From contig JBBRND010000003.1 of assembly GCA_038230515.1 (NCBI GenBank), positions 1-64,000 on the forward strand: a stretch of DNA of 64,000 nt. Reading direction: 5' to 3'. The translations under genes and the position numbers were made by a program. Within the stretch, counting starts at the first letter, position 1; each line of letters begins with the position of its first letter. Shown here in pieces: positions 32,750 to 41,135 of this stretch. The notes beneath the pieces were generated by a model. It made no database searches. It was not told the DNA's origin and was given only the letters and a program-made list of their open reading frames with translations. This DNA comes from JAPLDB01 sp038230515. Its GTDB lineage: Bacteria; Bacteroidota; Bacteroidia; AKYH767-A; 2013-40CM-41-45.

Positions 32750-33520
32750 ATGACTGAAAACGGAAATGTAGAAACCAAAACCGAAAGCGGAATTGCTATG
32801 GTTACTTTTTTTCATCCACAGAGTAATTCGCTGCCGGGCGTTCTTCTTCAAAAACTTGCTGTTGAAATTACCGCTGCGGGAAATAATGCAGATGCAAAAG
32901 TGATCATTCTGAAAAGTGAAGGAGAGAAAGCATTTTGTGCAGGCGCATCGTTTGATGAGTTGATCTCCATTAAAAATCTTGAGGAAGGGAAAAAATTTTT
33001 CTCCGGCTTTGCTGCTGTCATTAATGCCATGCGCAACGCACCGAAGTTCGTAATTGCACGCATGCAGGGAAAAGCAGTTGGAGGTGGCGTGGGGCTTGCC
33101 TGCGCTGCTGATTATACACTTGCGCACGACAGCGCTTCAGTAAAGCTGAGCGAGCTTGCTGTAGGCATTGGCCCGTTTGTAGTAGGGCCTGCTGTGGAAC
33201 GAAAGATTGGAGCTTCTGCCTTTTCGCAACTCGCTATTGATGCCACTGAATGGCGCACTGCTCAATGGGCAAAAGCAAATGGATTGTATGCGGAGATTTT
33301 TTCTTCTGCTGAAGAGTTAGACCGCGCGGTGATGACGCTTGCGCAAAAACTTGCTGCAAGCAATCCTGAAGCGATGAGTGAATTGAAAAAAGTTTTCTGG
33401 AATGGCACCGATCATTGGGACACTCTTTTAATTGAGCGCGCTGAAATAAGCGGGCGGCTTGTGCTTTCTGATTTTACAAAGAAGGCGATTGAGAAGTTTA
33501 AAGCGGGAACGAAAAAATAG
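32750..33520 (+). CDS. Enoyl-CoA hydratase/isomerase family protein
   Basis: 256 residues, full crotonase fold. The oxyanion-hole segment KAFCAGASFDEL and the second segment ARMQGKAVGGGVGLACAADY are present. The usual first catalytic Glu (GGGxEL) is Gly here (GGGVGL), while an acidic residue remains in LSELAVGIGP at the place of the second Glu. The loss of one Glu argues for an isomerase, hydrolase or other crotonase chemistry instead of a standard hydratase. Substrate unknown; monocistronic. Confidence 0.82.
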   Translation: MTENGNVETKTESGIAMVTFFHPQSNSLPGVLLQKLAVEITAAGNNADAKVIILKSEGEKAFCAGASFDELISIKNLEEGKKFFSGFAAVINAMRNAPKFVIARMQGKAVGGGVGLACAADYTLAHDSASVKLSELAVGIGPFVVGPAVERKIGASAFSQLAIDATEWRTAQWAKANGLYAEIFSSAEELDRAVMTLAQKLAASNPEAMSELKKVFWNGTDHWDTLLIERAEISGRLVLSDFTKKAIEKFKAGTKK

Positions 33521-33553
33521 ATTTAGGCACCAATCGGTTTCTGTTTTCCTTCT

Positions 33554-33931
33554 CTAAAGAAACACAATTTCAACATCTTTTATTTTCTTGAAGTCCTTAT
33601 CCATAGTAACAATGGATAATTTAAAATGCTTTGCAACTTCGAATTGGTAGGCATCGTCATAATCCAAACCTAATTTTTTCGCACTGCTGCTTACATGGCT
33701 TTGACGCGGAACCGGAAGAGCACAAATAGTTACCATTCCGGTTACATCTTGACAAAAACTATCGTAGGCATCAAAGAGTTTATTTCTGAACATTGCTATT
33801 CCAATGGAGTATAGCGTAAAATCCGAAAGGTGACATGATGTTGAATTCTTTATCAGAAATTCTTTGCAGGCAGTTGCCTTCTGCTGAGCTAATAGTATTT
33901 CAAGAAAAATGTTTGTATCGAGCAGGTACAT
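33554..33931 (-). CDS. PIN-domain toxin (VapC-like)
   Basis: 125 residues from the ATG at 33931, selected since MYLLDTNIFLEILL is the standard PIN start; a longer frame would overlap the antitoxin. Acidic metal ligands: Asp5, Glu11-region, YDDAYQFEVA (Asp around residue 91) and TMDKDFKKI near the end. PIN toxins are Mg2+-dependent ribonucleases that cut tRNA or rRNA. It follows the DUF2281 gene with a single base between, so the two are coupled. Confidence 0.82.
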   Translation of the reverse strand: MYLLDTNIFLEILLAQQKATACKEFLIKNSTSCHLSDFTLYSIGIAMFRNKLFDAYDSFCQDVTGMVTICALPVPRQSHVSSSAKKLGLDYDDAYQFEVAKHFKLSIVTMDKDFKKIKDVEIVFL

Positions 33932-33932
33932 C

Positions 33933-34145
33933 CTACTTCCAGATTTGATGCTGAAGGTCAACCGAACTTGTTCCTTTAAGTTTGCTTTTCAATGCTCCTT
34001 CCCATTCAAAATTTTTCAATATTTTTTTTGAAGAGGCCTTACGAGATAATTTGTTTTTCGAAATTAAAAAATCAATAAAGTCCGCAACTTGCTGCTGCAA
34101 GGATTTGGGTAATGATTCAATGCGCTGAAATAAATCGTTGCTCAT
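33933..34145 (-). CDS. DUF2281-type antitoxin (VapB-like)
   Basis: 70 residues: MSNDLFQRIESLPKSLQQQVADFIDFLISK followed by a basic tail with WEGALKSKLKGTSSVDLQHQIW. The N-terminal helix and tail match DUF2281 proteins, which commonly precede PIN toxins in cyanobacteria and Bacteroidota. It would neutralise the VapC-like toxin and repress the operon. The order antitoxin-toxin is the usual one. Confidence 0.75.
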   Translation of the reverse strand: MSNDLFQRIESLPKSLQQQVADFIDFLISKNKLSRKASSKKILKNFEWEGALKSKLKGTSSVDLQHQIWK

Positions 34146-34244
34146 TTTTTTTCTTCAAAGATAAATCTTCCGCTCACATTATGCAATACAGGGTTTATTC
34201 CCCCTTGCGCAACTGCTAAAGCTAAGGCGGTTCGCGGCCGGGGC

Positions 34245-35426
34245 TTAGGGCGCTTGCACTATTAGCTTCTGCACCGCATTCCCCTTCTCGGTTTGCAGTT
34301 TTACAAAATAAATTCCGGAAGGCAATGCAGGATGCACAGTGCATGATGCACAATTGCTGAGAGGCTCGGTGTACATTTTCTCTCCAACCACATTGTAAAT
34401 TTCTATCTGCGCATTTTGCAGTTGCGCTGTAATGCTTATGGTGAAGGTGGAAGAGGTGGGGTTGGGGGAAAGGGAAATACTATTTGAAAAATTCATTTCA
34501 TACACTCCATCAGTTGAATCAGGGGCGTACTCCCAGAAGTCTTTGTAATAAATACCCTGCGTAGAATTTGAAACACATCCTGTTCCAATATATCCTCTCT
34601 GACCAATAGAAAAACCACAAGTGGATCCTCGAACGGTTCCTCCAAAATTACTTTTCTGCAACCAAGTATCAGTTAATGGATCGTATTCCCAAAAATCATT
34701 TAAAAATGTTCCCCAAGTAATTCCTGTTCCTAAATATCCTTTATTTAGAATAGCAAATGCAACTGCCCCAGTTCTTACCCCTCCAGGAAAGTTTGCTTTT
34801 TGATTCCATGTATTCATCGTGGTGTCATATTCCCAAAAATCATCGTATAAAGTATCACCTAAACTTCCTGTTCCAACAAAACCTTTCGCCCCAATTGAAA
34901 ATCCAATGGGATTGTCTCTTGCCCCTCCAATAAAATTTGCTTTCTGTGTCCAAGAATTAACGAAAGGATCATATTCCCAAAAATCGGTGCTGCCATTTCC
35001 AGTGCCAGCATAACCTTTTGTCCCAACAGAAAAACCAAAAGCATTATTTCTCATTCCGCAACCAAAATTTGCTTTTTGTAACCAAGAGTTTGCGGCCTGA
35101 TCGTATTCCCAAAAATCATCCGTTCCGTTTCCTGTGCCAACATATCCCTTATTGCTAATTGAAAAAGCAATCGCATACGCTCTTGACGTTCCACCTATAC
35201 TTGCCTTTTGAGTCCAAATATTTAGAGACGGGTCATACTCCCAAAAATCGTTTTGAAAATTACCTCCCAATATTTGTCCTCCTCCGATATAACCCTTGTT
35301 GCCAATTGTCAAACTTATTGCACCGCCTCTTTCTGGTCCTCCACAGTTTGCTTTTTGTATCCAAGAATCTGCTTGAACAAGATGTGAGACGCTGCTGAAT
35401 AAAACAATAACAAAATTTTTTCTCAT
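34245..35426 (-). CDS. Kelch-repeat secreted protein with T9SS sorting domain
   Basis: 393 residues with signal peptide MRKNFVIVLFSSVSHLVQA. Six to seven kelch-like repeats of about 48 residues (FWEYDPxxNxWTQKANFGGxxR, GFSIGxKGYxGTG) would form a beta-propeller. The C-terminal sorting domain is SISLSPNPTSSTFTISIT, then IEIYNVVGEKMYTE, then LPSGIYFVKLQTEKG. Family members are annotated as galactose-oxidase-like or kelch motif proteins of unknown role; secretion by T9SS is well supported. Confidence 0.82.
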   Translation of the reverse strand: MRKNFVIVLFSSVSHLVQADSWIQKANCGGPERGGAISLTIGNKGYIGGGQILGGNFQNDFWEYDPSLNIWTQKASIGGTSRAYAIAFSISNKGYVGTGNGTDDFWEYDQAANSWLQKANFGCGMRNNAFGFSVGTKGYAGTGNGSTDFWEYDPFVNSWTQKANFIGGARDNPIGFSIGAKGFVGTGSLGDTLYDDFWEYDTTMNTWNQKANFPGGVRTGAVAFAILNKGYLGTGITWGTFLNDFWEYDPLTDTWLQKSNFGGTVRGSTCGFSIGQRGYIGTGCVSNSTQGIYYKDFWEYAPDSTDGVYEMNFSNSISLSPNPTSSTFTISITAQLQNAQIEIYNVVGEKMYTEPLSNCASCTVHPALPSGIYFVKLQTEKGNAVQKLIVQAP

Positions 35427-35757
35427 AAATCCTCAAACGCTAATTTACGAGATTTATTTTGCAAACTCAAAGTAAATTGCTCTCAATAATAATTCGTCAA
35501 ATAAGTTTAGAAAAAAATTGCACACGGCTCTTCTGCAATTCTTATTTTAAATGTTTACTTTTCTTCACAAAACGCATACGTCAACCAGTCAAGAAAATTA
35601 AATTTCTCTCAAAGGTAGCCTTACCACAGATTCTGGCTGGAGAAGAAAAGAATTATTGAAATTAACCAATGATGAGGATTGGCTAAGTACATGAACTCAC
35701 TTTTTAAGCAAAAAAAAGGTTTTTCCCGTTACCGAACCTCCCAGTAACGGAACTGAG
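35427..35757. other. Gene-free stretch before the tandem array
   Basis: No gene or RNA recognised. AT-rich, with several stop codons in all frames, leading into the 21-bp array. Confidence 0.4.
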
Positions 35758-36115
35758 CGGCTCAGTTCCTTGTCTGAACGATTCGTTTCCTTTACTAAAT
35801 CACTCAGTTCCTTGTTTCAATGACTCGTCTCCGTTACTGAATCACTAATTTTCTTGTCTGAGTGGTTCGTTTCCTTTACTGAGTCATTCATTTCCTTGTC
35901 TGAAAGATTCGTTTCCCTTTCTGAGTCACTGATTTCTTTGTTTGAGTAATTCGCTTCCTTTTGTGAATCAATCAGTTCCTTCACTGAACGACTCGTTTCC
36001 TTTACTGAGTCATTCATTTCCTTGTTTGAGCAATTCGTTTCCGTTACTGAATCACTCAGTTCCTTGTTTGAGCGATTCGTTTCCGCTTCTGAATCATTCG
36101 CTTCCTTGTCTTAAA
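35758..36115. repeat. 21-bp tandem array (about 17 units)
   Basis: Units alternate between TTCCTTGTCTGAACGATTCG-like and TTTCCTTTACTGAATCACTC-like forms, giving a 21-base period and a 42-base super-period. Divergence between units is about 20-30%. Both strands have partial open frames with heptad repeats, but none with a credible start or covering the array. It separates the kelch gene from the barrel gene. Confidence 0.8.
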
Positions 36116-36138
36116 GGATTCTTTCCGTTAGTGAACAA

Positions 36139-37854
36139 CTAAAACGCATATGTCAACCCGCCCAGAAAATTAAATTTCTCAGATGGGTAACCGTACCACT
36201 GCTCATAGCGTGAAAAGAAAAGATTGTTCATGTTGAAATAAAAACTCAACACTTTGCTGTAGCGGTATTCAGCACCGAGGTTGAAATCGAGATAGCCATT
36301 TATCTTTTGCGCAACCACCTCGTGAGTGCTGTCCGCACTAAATGTGCGCGCATATTGGCTGCCTGCTGAAAGCAGCGTAGCATTCACCTGTATCTTATCC
36401 TTCAGGTTGTATTTAATCATCAGCCGCAACTCGCTGCTTGGTTTGTGCCATGCATATTTTTCCAGGTCAGTTTGATAATTGTAATAATCATACGCCAGGG
36501 CAACGTTAAGTTTCTCGTTATTGCGGTATGCAACTTCAGCATGAAGGTCTAAAACTTTTGCGCCATCATACACGATATTGAACATGTTTGAATGATGAGT
36601 GCTGTCGGAATTATTTACGTACAAAGCAGTATCGTTCCAGAATAGAGGCATGTCCGTCACCTTCGAGTATTTCACCATGACATTAAAAGAGACCTGGCTG
36701 GAGAAATTTCCTTTCAGTCCACCATCAATCACAATGTCGTTGCTTTGGTTGTGAGTCAGTTTAACTGATGGAAGCGTGAATGGATTTTCATCCGTAAGCG
36801 TTTTGTAATTTGTCTTCTGAAGGTTGCCTGTTACATCTGCAAAAATATAAACAATGTGTTCGGCAATGGGCACAGAAACATTTACATCAGGATAAAAATG
36901 CGCGGCAGTGGGACCGGAGTTGTGTTCGATAGAAAAATTGAACCCGATGTTGAGATGAATTTTATCAAAGTCCCGCTTGAAATACGGACTCATCGTTACA
37001 ATATTCCGTGAGAGGTCAGAATTGATGTCGAACTTTTCAAAATCAGCATCCTGTTTTTTGAAATAGTCGAAAAGCAAATTCAATCCGAAATAATTTTCAT
37101 CAAACTTTTTCCCTGCCCCTCCATGCACAATAAAATCATTTTCATTCACACCAAACAAATCATTCAGTCCATTGTAAACGAACGTGGCGTTGTAATCAAG
37201 ATGGCTATCCGTAATCCAGTTGCTTTTTATTCCGAGTTCAAAATTGAAATTGTTGAAGCGCTGCTTCGAGTCATCGGGCTTTATGCTGATCACAGAATCA
37301 GTAACGTCATGCTGCCCATAGTAACCAAAGTAATGAAACACATCGCGCTGATAACGGAAATTGCTATTGAAGGTAGCGTTATCTAAAAAATATTTTCCAC
37401 TCACCTCTGCAGCATTATGACTGAACATACCCGAGTTGGTGGTAGTTGTCGGCCGTCCTGAGAAATGAGAGAGATGTACACCGACCTGTCCTGTCTTTGA
37501 ACGAAGTGAGTTGTAAAATAATTCCCCTGTGTAAGTATCATAACTGCCAAGACCGAGTTTTGCAAGCGTGTGATACAATTTCGGAATCGGTTCCTCTTTT
37601 ATTTTCACAGCGCGTATTACTCCCGCTTCAAAATTTGTTTCTAATTTTTTCGGAGCAATGTTGTAATCCATCTTTGGCGGAACTGAATACGAAGTGTCGC
37701 CATCAGGCGTCTCGCTGATCTTGTTCGATTCTGCAAGCACGGGTTTGTAATCTTTCACGATCACATATTCTTTGTCGCCAAGTTCTTTGTCCTGCGCGAG
37801 AGAATAAAACGCAACAAGATTCAACAGTGCCATTGATAAAATATATTTTTTCAT
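36139..37854 (-). CDS. TonB-receptor-like outer-membrane beta-barrel protein
   Basis: 571 residues with signal peptide MKKYILSMALLNLVAFYSLAQ. The N-terminal part (EYVIVKDYKPVLAESNKISETPD) is followed by many amphipathic strands (LFYNSLRSKTGQVGVHLSHFSG, LNLLFDYFKKQD, LNVALAYDYYNYQ) and the final strand KFNFLGGLTYAF ends in Phe, typical of barrels inserted by BamA. It lacks a plug domain. It is the second gene after a 1020-residue TPR protein on the same strand (63 bases between), a pairing that suggests an outer-membrane complex. Role unknown. Confidence 0.75.
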   Translation of the reverse strand: MKKYILSMALLNLVAFYSLAQDKELGDKEYVIVKDYKPVLAESNKISETPDGDTSYSVPPKMDYNIAPKKLETNFEAGVIRAVKIKEEPIPKLYHTLAKLGLGSYDTYTGELFYNSLRSKTGQVGVHLSHFSGRPTTTTNSGMFSHNAAEVSGKYFLDNATFNSNFRYQRDVFHYFGYYGQHDVTDSVISIKPDDSKQRFNNFNFELGIKSNWITDSHLDYNATFVYNGLNDLFGVNENDFIVHGGAGKKFDENYFGLNLLFDYFKKQDADFEKFDINSDLSRNIVTMSPYFKRDFDKIHLNIGFNFSIEHNSGPTAAHFYPDVNVSVPIAEHIVYIFADVTGNLQKTNYKTLTDENPFTLPSVKLTHNQSNDIVIDGGLKGNFSSQVSFNVMVKYSKVTDMPLFWNDTALYVNNSDSTHHSNMFNIVYDGAKVLDLHAEVAYRNNEKLNVALAYDYYNYQTDLEKYAWHKPSSELRLMIKYNLKDKIQVNATLLSAGSQYARTFSADSTHEVVAQKINGYLDFNLGAEYRYSKVLSFYFNMNNLFFSRYEQWYGYPSEKFNFLGGLTYAF

Positions 37855-37917
37855 TTTTTCTTATTCCTCAATTTGGATTTGGTTTTTCATCATGCATTGT
37901 GAATCGTGCATTGCACA

Positions 37918-40900
37918 TCAATTCCCGGTAGTATCTACAGGTTCTTCTTCCTGTTTCGGTTTCTTCGCATCAATATTTTTATCTTCCGAAGAAATCAGTT
38001 CATTGAATTTTTGTTGTGCCACTATTTTCAAATCTTCAGCATCATCCGGATCTTTCTGATAATTCTCTAAAATGCTTTTGTAAGTTTCCTTCGCCTGAAA
38101 CGTATCGCGCTGCGCGCGGTAATTATCTCCGAGGAGAATAAAACCTTTTGCAATCCAGAAATCGTAACCCGGCACCTGGTTCTGAAGTTTGATCACAAGC
38201 TCCTTGCATTCTTTATAGTTGTTAAGTTTGAATTCAATTAAAGCTAGATTGTAATTTGCTTCGGCCGTCATTTCCGAATTAGTTCGCTTGGAAACAATCG
38301 TGAGTTCATCCTTTGCCGTTGTCAGGTCTTGTTTTGTCATTGCAGAAAGACCTTTGATAAGATGAGCTTCATTCTGCAAATCTTTATCTGCACCGGATGC
38401 AATCAGTTTATCTGCGTTTGTAATTGCCTTGTCATACTGAAGAAGTTTGTATGAGCAGCGCATCTGTCCTGCCTGTGCAGTAATGATATTGTCGCGAACT
38501 TCAGCAACGGATTCAAGTTGTTCAAAATTGGTTTGCGCGGCTCCAAAATTTTTCAACTTGAAATTGATTGTAGAAGCATACAGCAACGATTTCTCAGTGA
38601 AAGCATTTTTACTTTGCGCAATCACAAAGTTGTAACCACTCAATGCCGTTTCGAATTGCTTGCCTCGATACTGACAATCTGCTTTGTAATAATTCGCATT
38701 GATACGGAATGCACCATCAGGAAATTTTTTTAGATAATTGTCCATCTCTTTGGTTGCATCATCACAATTTCCCTGCGTGTAGCGCAACTCTGCCGATTCA
38801 TACACCAACGAATCCTGCGCTGCAAGGGACACATCAGCATTGGGAACATTTTTTATATAAGCAAGATAATCATCAACCTTGTTTTGACTCACTGCGATAT
38901 TCTTCAACTGCGCCAAAGCTTCTTTCGATTCAGAAGTATGCGGATATTTAGTTACAATTGATTTGTAAGTGGCAACTGCTGCTTCATCCTGCTTGCTGTT
39001 GTACTGCACAAGACCGAGTCCAAGCATTGCCTTCTTTACATAACTGCTCGAAGGATAATCGTTGATGATTTTCTTGTACCACATAGTTGCCTGGTCGTTA
39101 TCACCCTTTATCAAACTTGCATTGGCGGCTTCATACAGCGCGTCATCAAAATAAATTGACTTGGGGTATTGATTAAATATTTTCTGAAGCGTGGCAACCT
39201 TCTCACTTGTCTTATTCTGAATTCCGAGAATCACTGCTTTCTGATATAAAGCATAATCGCTGCTCTGCGCTTTGTTGTCAATTGCCTGAGAATAATAATC
39301 AGCAGCATTGGAACGGTCGCCCATCATAAAAAACGAATCGGCAATCCGCAGCAACGCATCATTATACCTCGCATTGTCCGTCTGCGATTTTTCTTTGATG
39401 TATTTGCGAAACCAACTTTGTGCGTTGTTATAATCTTCCTTTTTGAAATAGCAATAACCAAGATTGTAATTCGCGAGGTTGTAATATTCAAGTCTCAAGG
39501 CAGCGGGTGTGAAGAGAAAATCGCTGTAGGACTTTTGCGCTTCTTCAAAATCGCGTTGTTTGAATTGTGCTTCACCTTTCCAATACAAGGCAGCTGCAAC
39601 AAACTTCGGTTCCTTCGGATTTTTCATTGACGAATTGAAAAGTGCAATGCACTCGGGAAGTTTGTTGTCCATGAAAAGTTCTACTCCTCTGTAGTAAGAA
39701 ACTTTCTGATAAGCCGCTTTTAGATTGTCTGTTTTGTTTTTTACGTTCTCAATTGCAGTGAGCGCATCCTTGTAATTTTTTGTTGACGCATACATGTTCA
39801 CTAGCATCTCATTGCATTCATCGCTATGCTTTCCTTGCGGAAAATTAGTTGTGTAATTTTTAAATGCTTCTAACGCTTTTGATTGAAAGTTCAACTCATA
39901 ACTCAGTTTCGCATAGTTGAATTGCGATTCTTCACGAATCATTTCATCGTATTTCATGTTGCCTGCGCTTTGAAAAGCAGTGCGCGCGCTTTGCTTATTG
40001 TTCGTTTTCAGAAAGCAATCTGCAAGCTGATAATACCCGTACTGCGCAAGTGAATCATCGCGGTCAGCTACCCTTTTGAAATACGGAATTGCTTTGTCGC
40101 AATCTCCTATTCGAGCATAACAATATCCCAGTTGATAATAATCCACACGCGTTGCCGCTCCTGAATTTTTTTCATAATCGGTGATGTATGGAATTGCTTC
40201 TTTGTAATTTTCCTTTCGATAGTTCGATTCCCCGATCATCCGCCCGATCTCCATCGCATTTTTTGTACTCGCGCTGTCCATCAGTGGCGGTGCATACTTC
40301 AGCACTTCATCGTATTTGCCCTGCAGATAATAAATCTGCGTGATGTAGTAAGGAGCAACACCACCGAACGATTCACTGTCCTGTAATTTCAAAAAACATT
40401 TCAAGGCCGTTTCGTAATTCTTGCTCACGTACATCATGTGCGCATAATAATATTGCGCAGCGGAAGCGTACTTGCTGTTTCCGTCCTTCACATTAAAAAA
40501 CGCTTTCGCTGATTTGTCGTAACCGCTGATCATGTAATACGCATACCCTGTCTTGAAATAATATTCATCGCGGTCGCTCTGCGAAAGAGAATTTGCTTCG
40601 ATTTTGTCAAACCATTCAATGGATTTTTTCCAGCGCCTGAGTTTATAATAATATTTTCCGAGTTCAAACTGTGCTTCGCTATAGCGCGCACTTTCAGGAA
40701 AATCTTTCATAAATTTCAGGAGGCGGTACTCGGCATCTTTATTGAAAAGTTCTACTGCACATTTTGCAGCGAGGTAAGCAGAGTTTAGTTTTGCATCAAG
40801 CGAAATATCTTTTGAAACAGCGGTTGCATCAAATTCTTTTTGAGCGGCACCGTACTTCTGTTTATTGAAAAGTTCGAGGGCGAGACGATATTTATTTTCC

Positions 40901-40980
40901 GCATCAGTATAAATAACTGTTTGCTGGGCATACACTAAAGTCATCTGCCAGCAAAGCAGCAGGAACAAAATTTTCTTCAT
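37918..40980 (-). CDS. Large periplasmic TPR-repeat protein
   Basis: 1020 residues with signal peptide MKKILFLLLCWQMTLVYAQ. Almost the whole length is built of TPR/Sel1-like helix pairs (for example AKAFFNVKDGNSKYASAAQYYYAHMMY, DYYQLGYCYARIGDCDKAIPYFKRV, ALYEAANASLIKGDNDQATMWYKKIINDYP), some 20-25 repeats. The C-terminus is a charged tail with KKPKQEEEPVD. It is likely a scaffold in the periplasm or at the outer membrane. The barrel gene follows 63 bases downstream, so the two probably function together. Confidence 0.8.
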   Translation of the reverse strand: MKKILFLLLCWQMTLVYAQQTVIYTDAENKYRLALELFNKQKYGAAQKEFDATAVSKDISLDAKLNSAYLAAKCAVELFNKDAEYRLLKFMKDFPESARYSEAQFELGKYYYKLRRWKKSIEWFDKIEANSLSQSDRDEYYFKTGYAYYMISGYDKSAKAFFNVKDGNSKYASAAQYYYAHMMYVSKNYETALKCFLKLQDSESFGGVAPYYITQIYYLQGKYDEVLKYAPPLMDSASTKNAMEIGRMIGESNYRKENYKEAIPYITDYEKNSGAATRVDYYQLGYCYARIGDCDKAIPYFKRVADRDDSLAQYGYYQLADCFLKTNNKQSARTAFQSAGNMKYDEMIREESQFNYAKLSYELNFQSKALEAFKNYTTNFPQGKHSDECNEMLVNMYASTKNYKDALTAIENVKNKTDNLKAAYQKVSYYRGVELFMDNKLPECIALFNSSMKNPKEPKFVAAALYWKGEAQFKQRDFEEAQKSYSDFLFTPAALRLEYYNLANYNLGYCYFKKEDYNNAQSWFRKYIKEKSQTDNARYNDALLRIADSFFMMGDRSNAADYYSQAIDNKAQSSDYALYQKAVILGIQNKTSEKVATLQKIFNQYPKSIYFDDALYEAANASLIKGDNDQATMWYKKIINDYPSSSYVKKAMLGLGLVQYNSKQDEAAVATYKSIVTKYPHTSESKEALAQLKNIAVSQNKVDDYLAYIKNVPNADVSLAAQDSLVYESAELRYTQGNCDDATKEMDNYLKKFPDGAFRINANYYKADCQYRGKQFETALSGYNFVIAQSKNAFTEKSLLYASTINFKLKNFGAAQTNFEQLESVAEVRDNIITAQAGQMRCSYKLLQYDKAITNADKLIASGADKDLQNEAHLIKGLSAMTKQDLTTAKDELTIVSKRTNSEMTAEANYNLALIEFKLNNYKECKELVIKLQNQVPGYDFWIAKGFILLGDNYRAQRDTFQAKETYKSILENYQKDPDDAEDLKIVAQQKFNELISSEDKNIDAKKPKQEEEPVDTTGN

Positions 40981-41135
40981 TGGGAGTTGTTGGGAAGGAT
41001 AAACGGCTTCCGCTCAAAAATATTTCAAGCGAGTGAGCAGATGCCTGAATGACAAGTCATTTAACCAACAAAGTTTTGCACACGAAACAAAGTAAGAATA
41101 GGCAGCCTAATGAAAAGAAAGATCATAGAAAAATC

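Noticed and set aside
35817..36142. Overlapping 66-codon frames on both strands
   Set aside because: Both are by-products of the tandem array and neither covers it or has a credible start.
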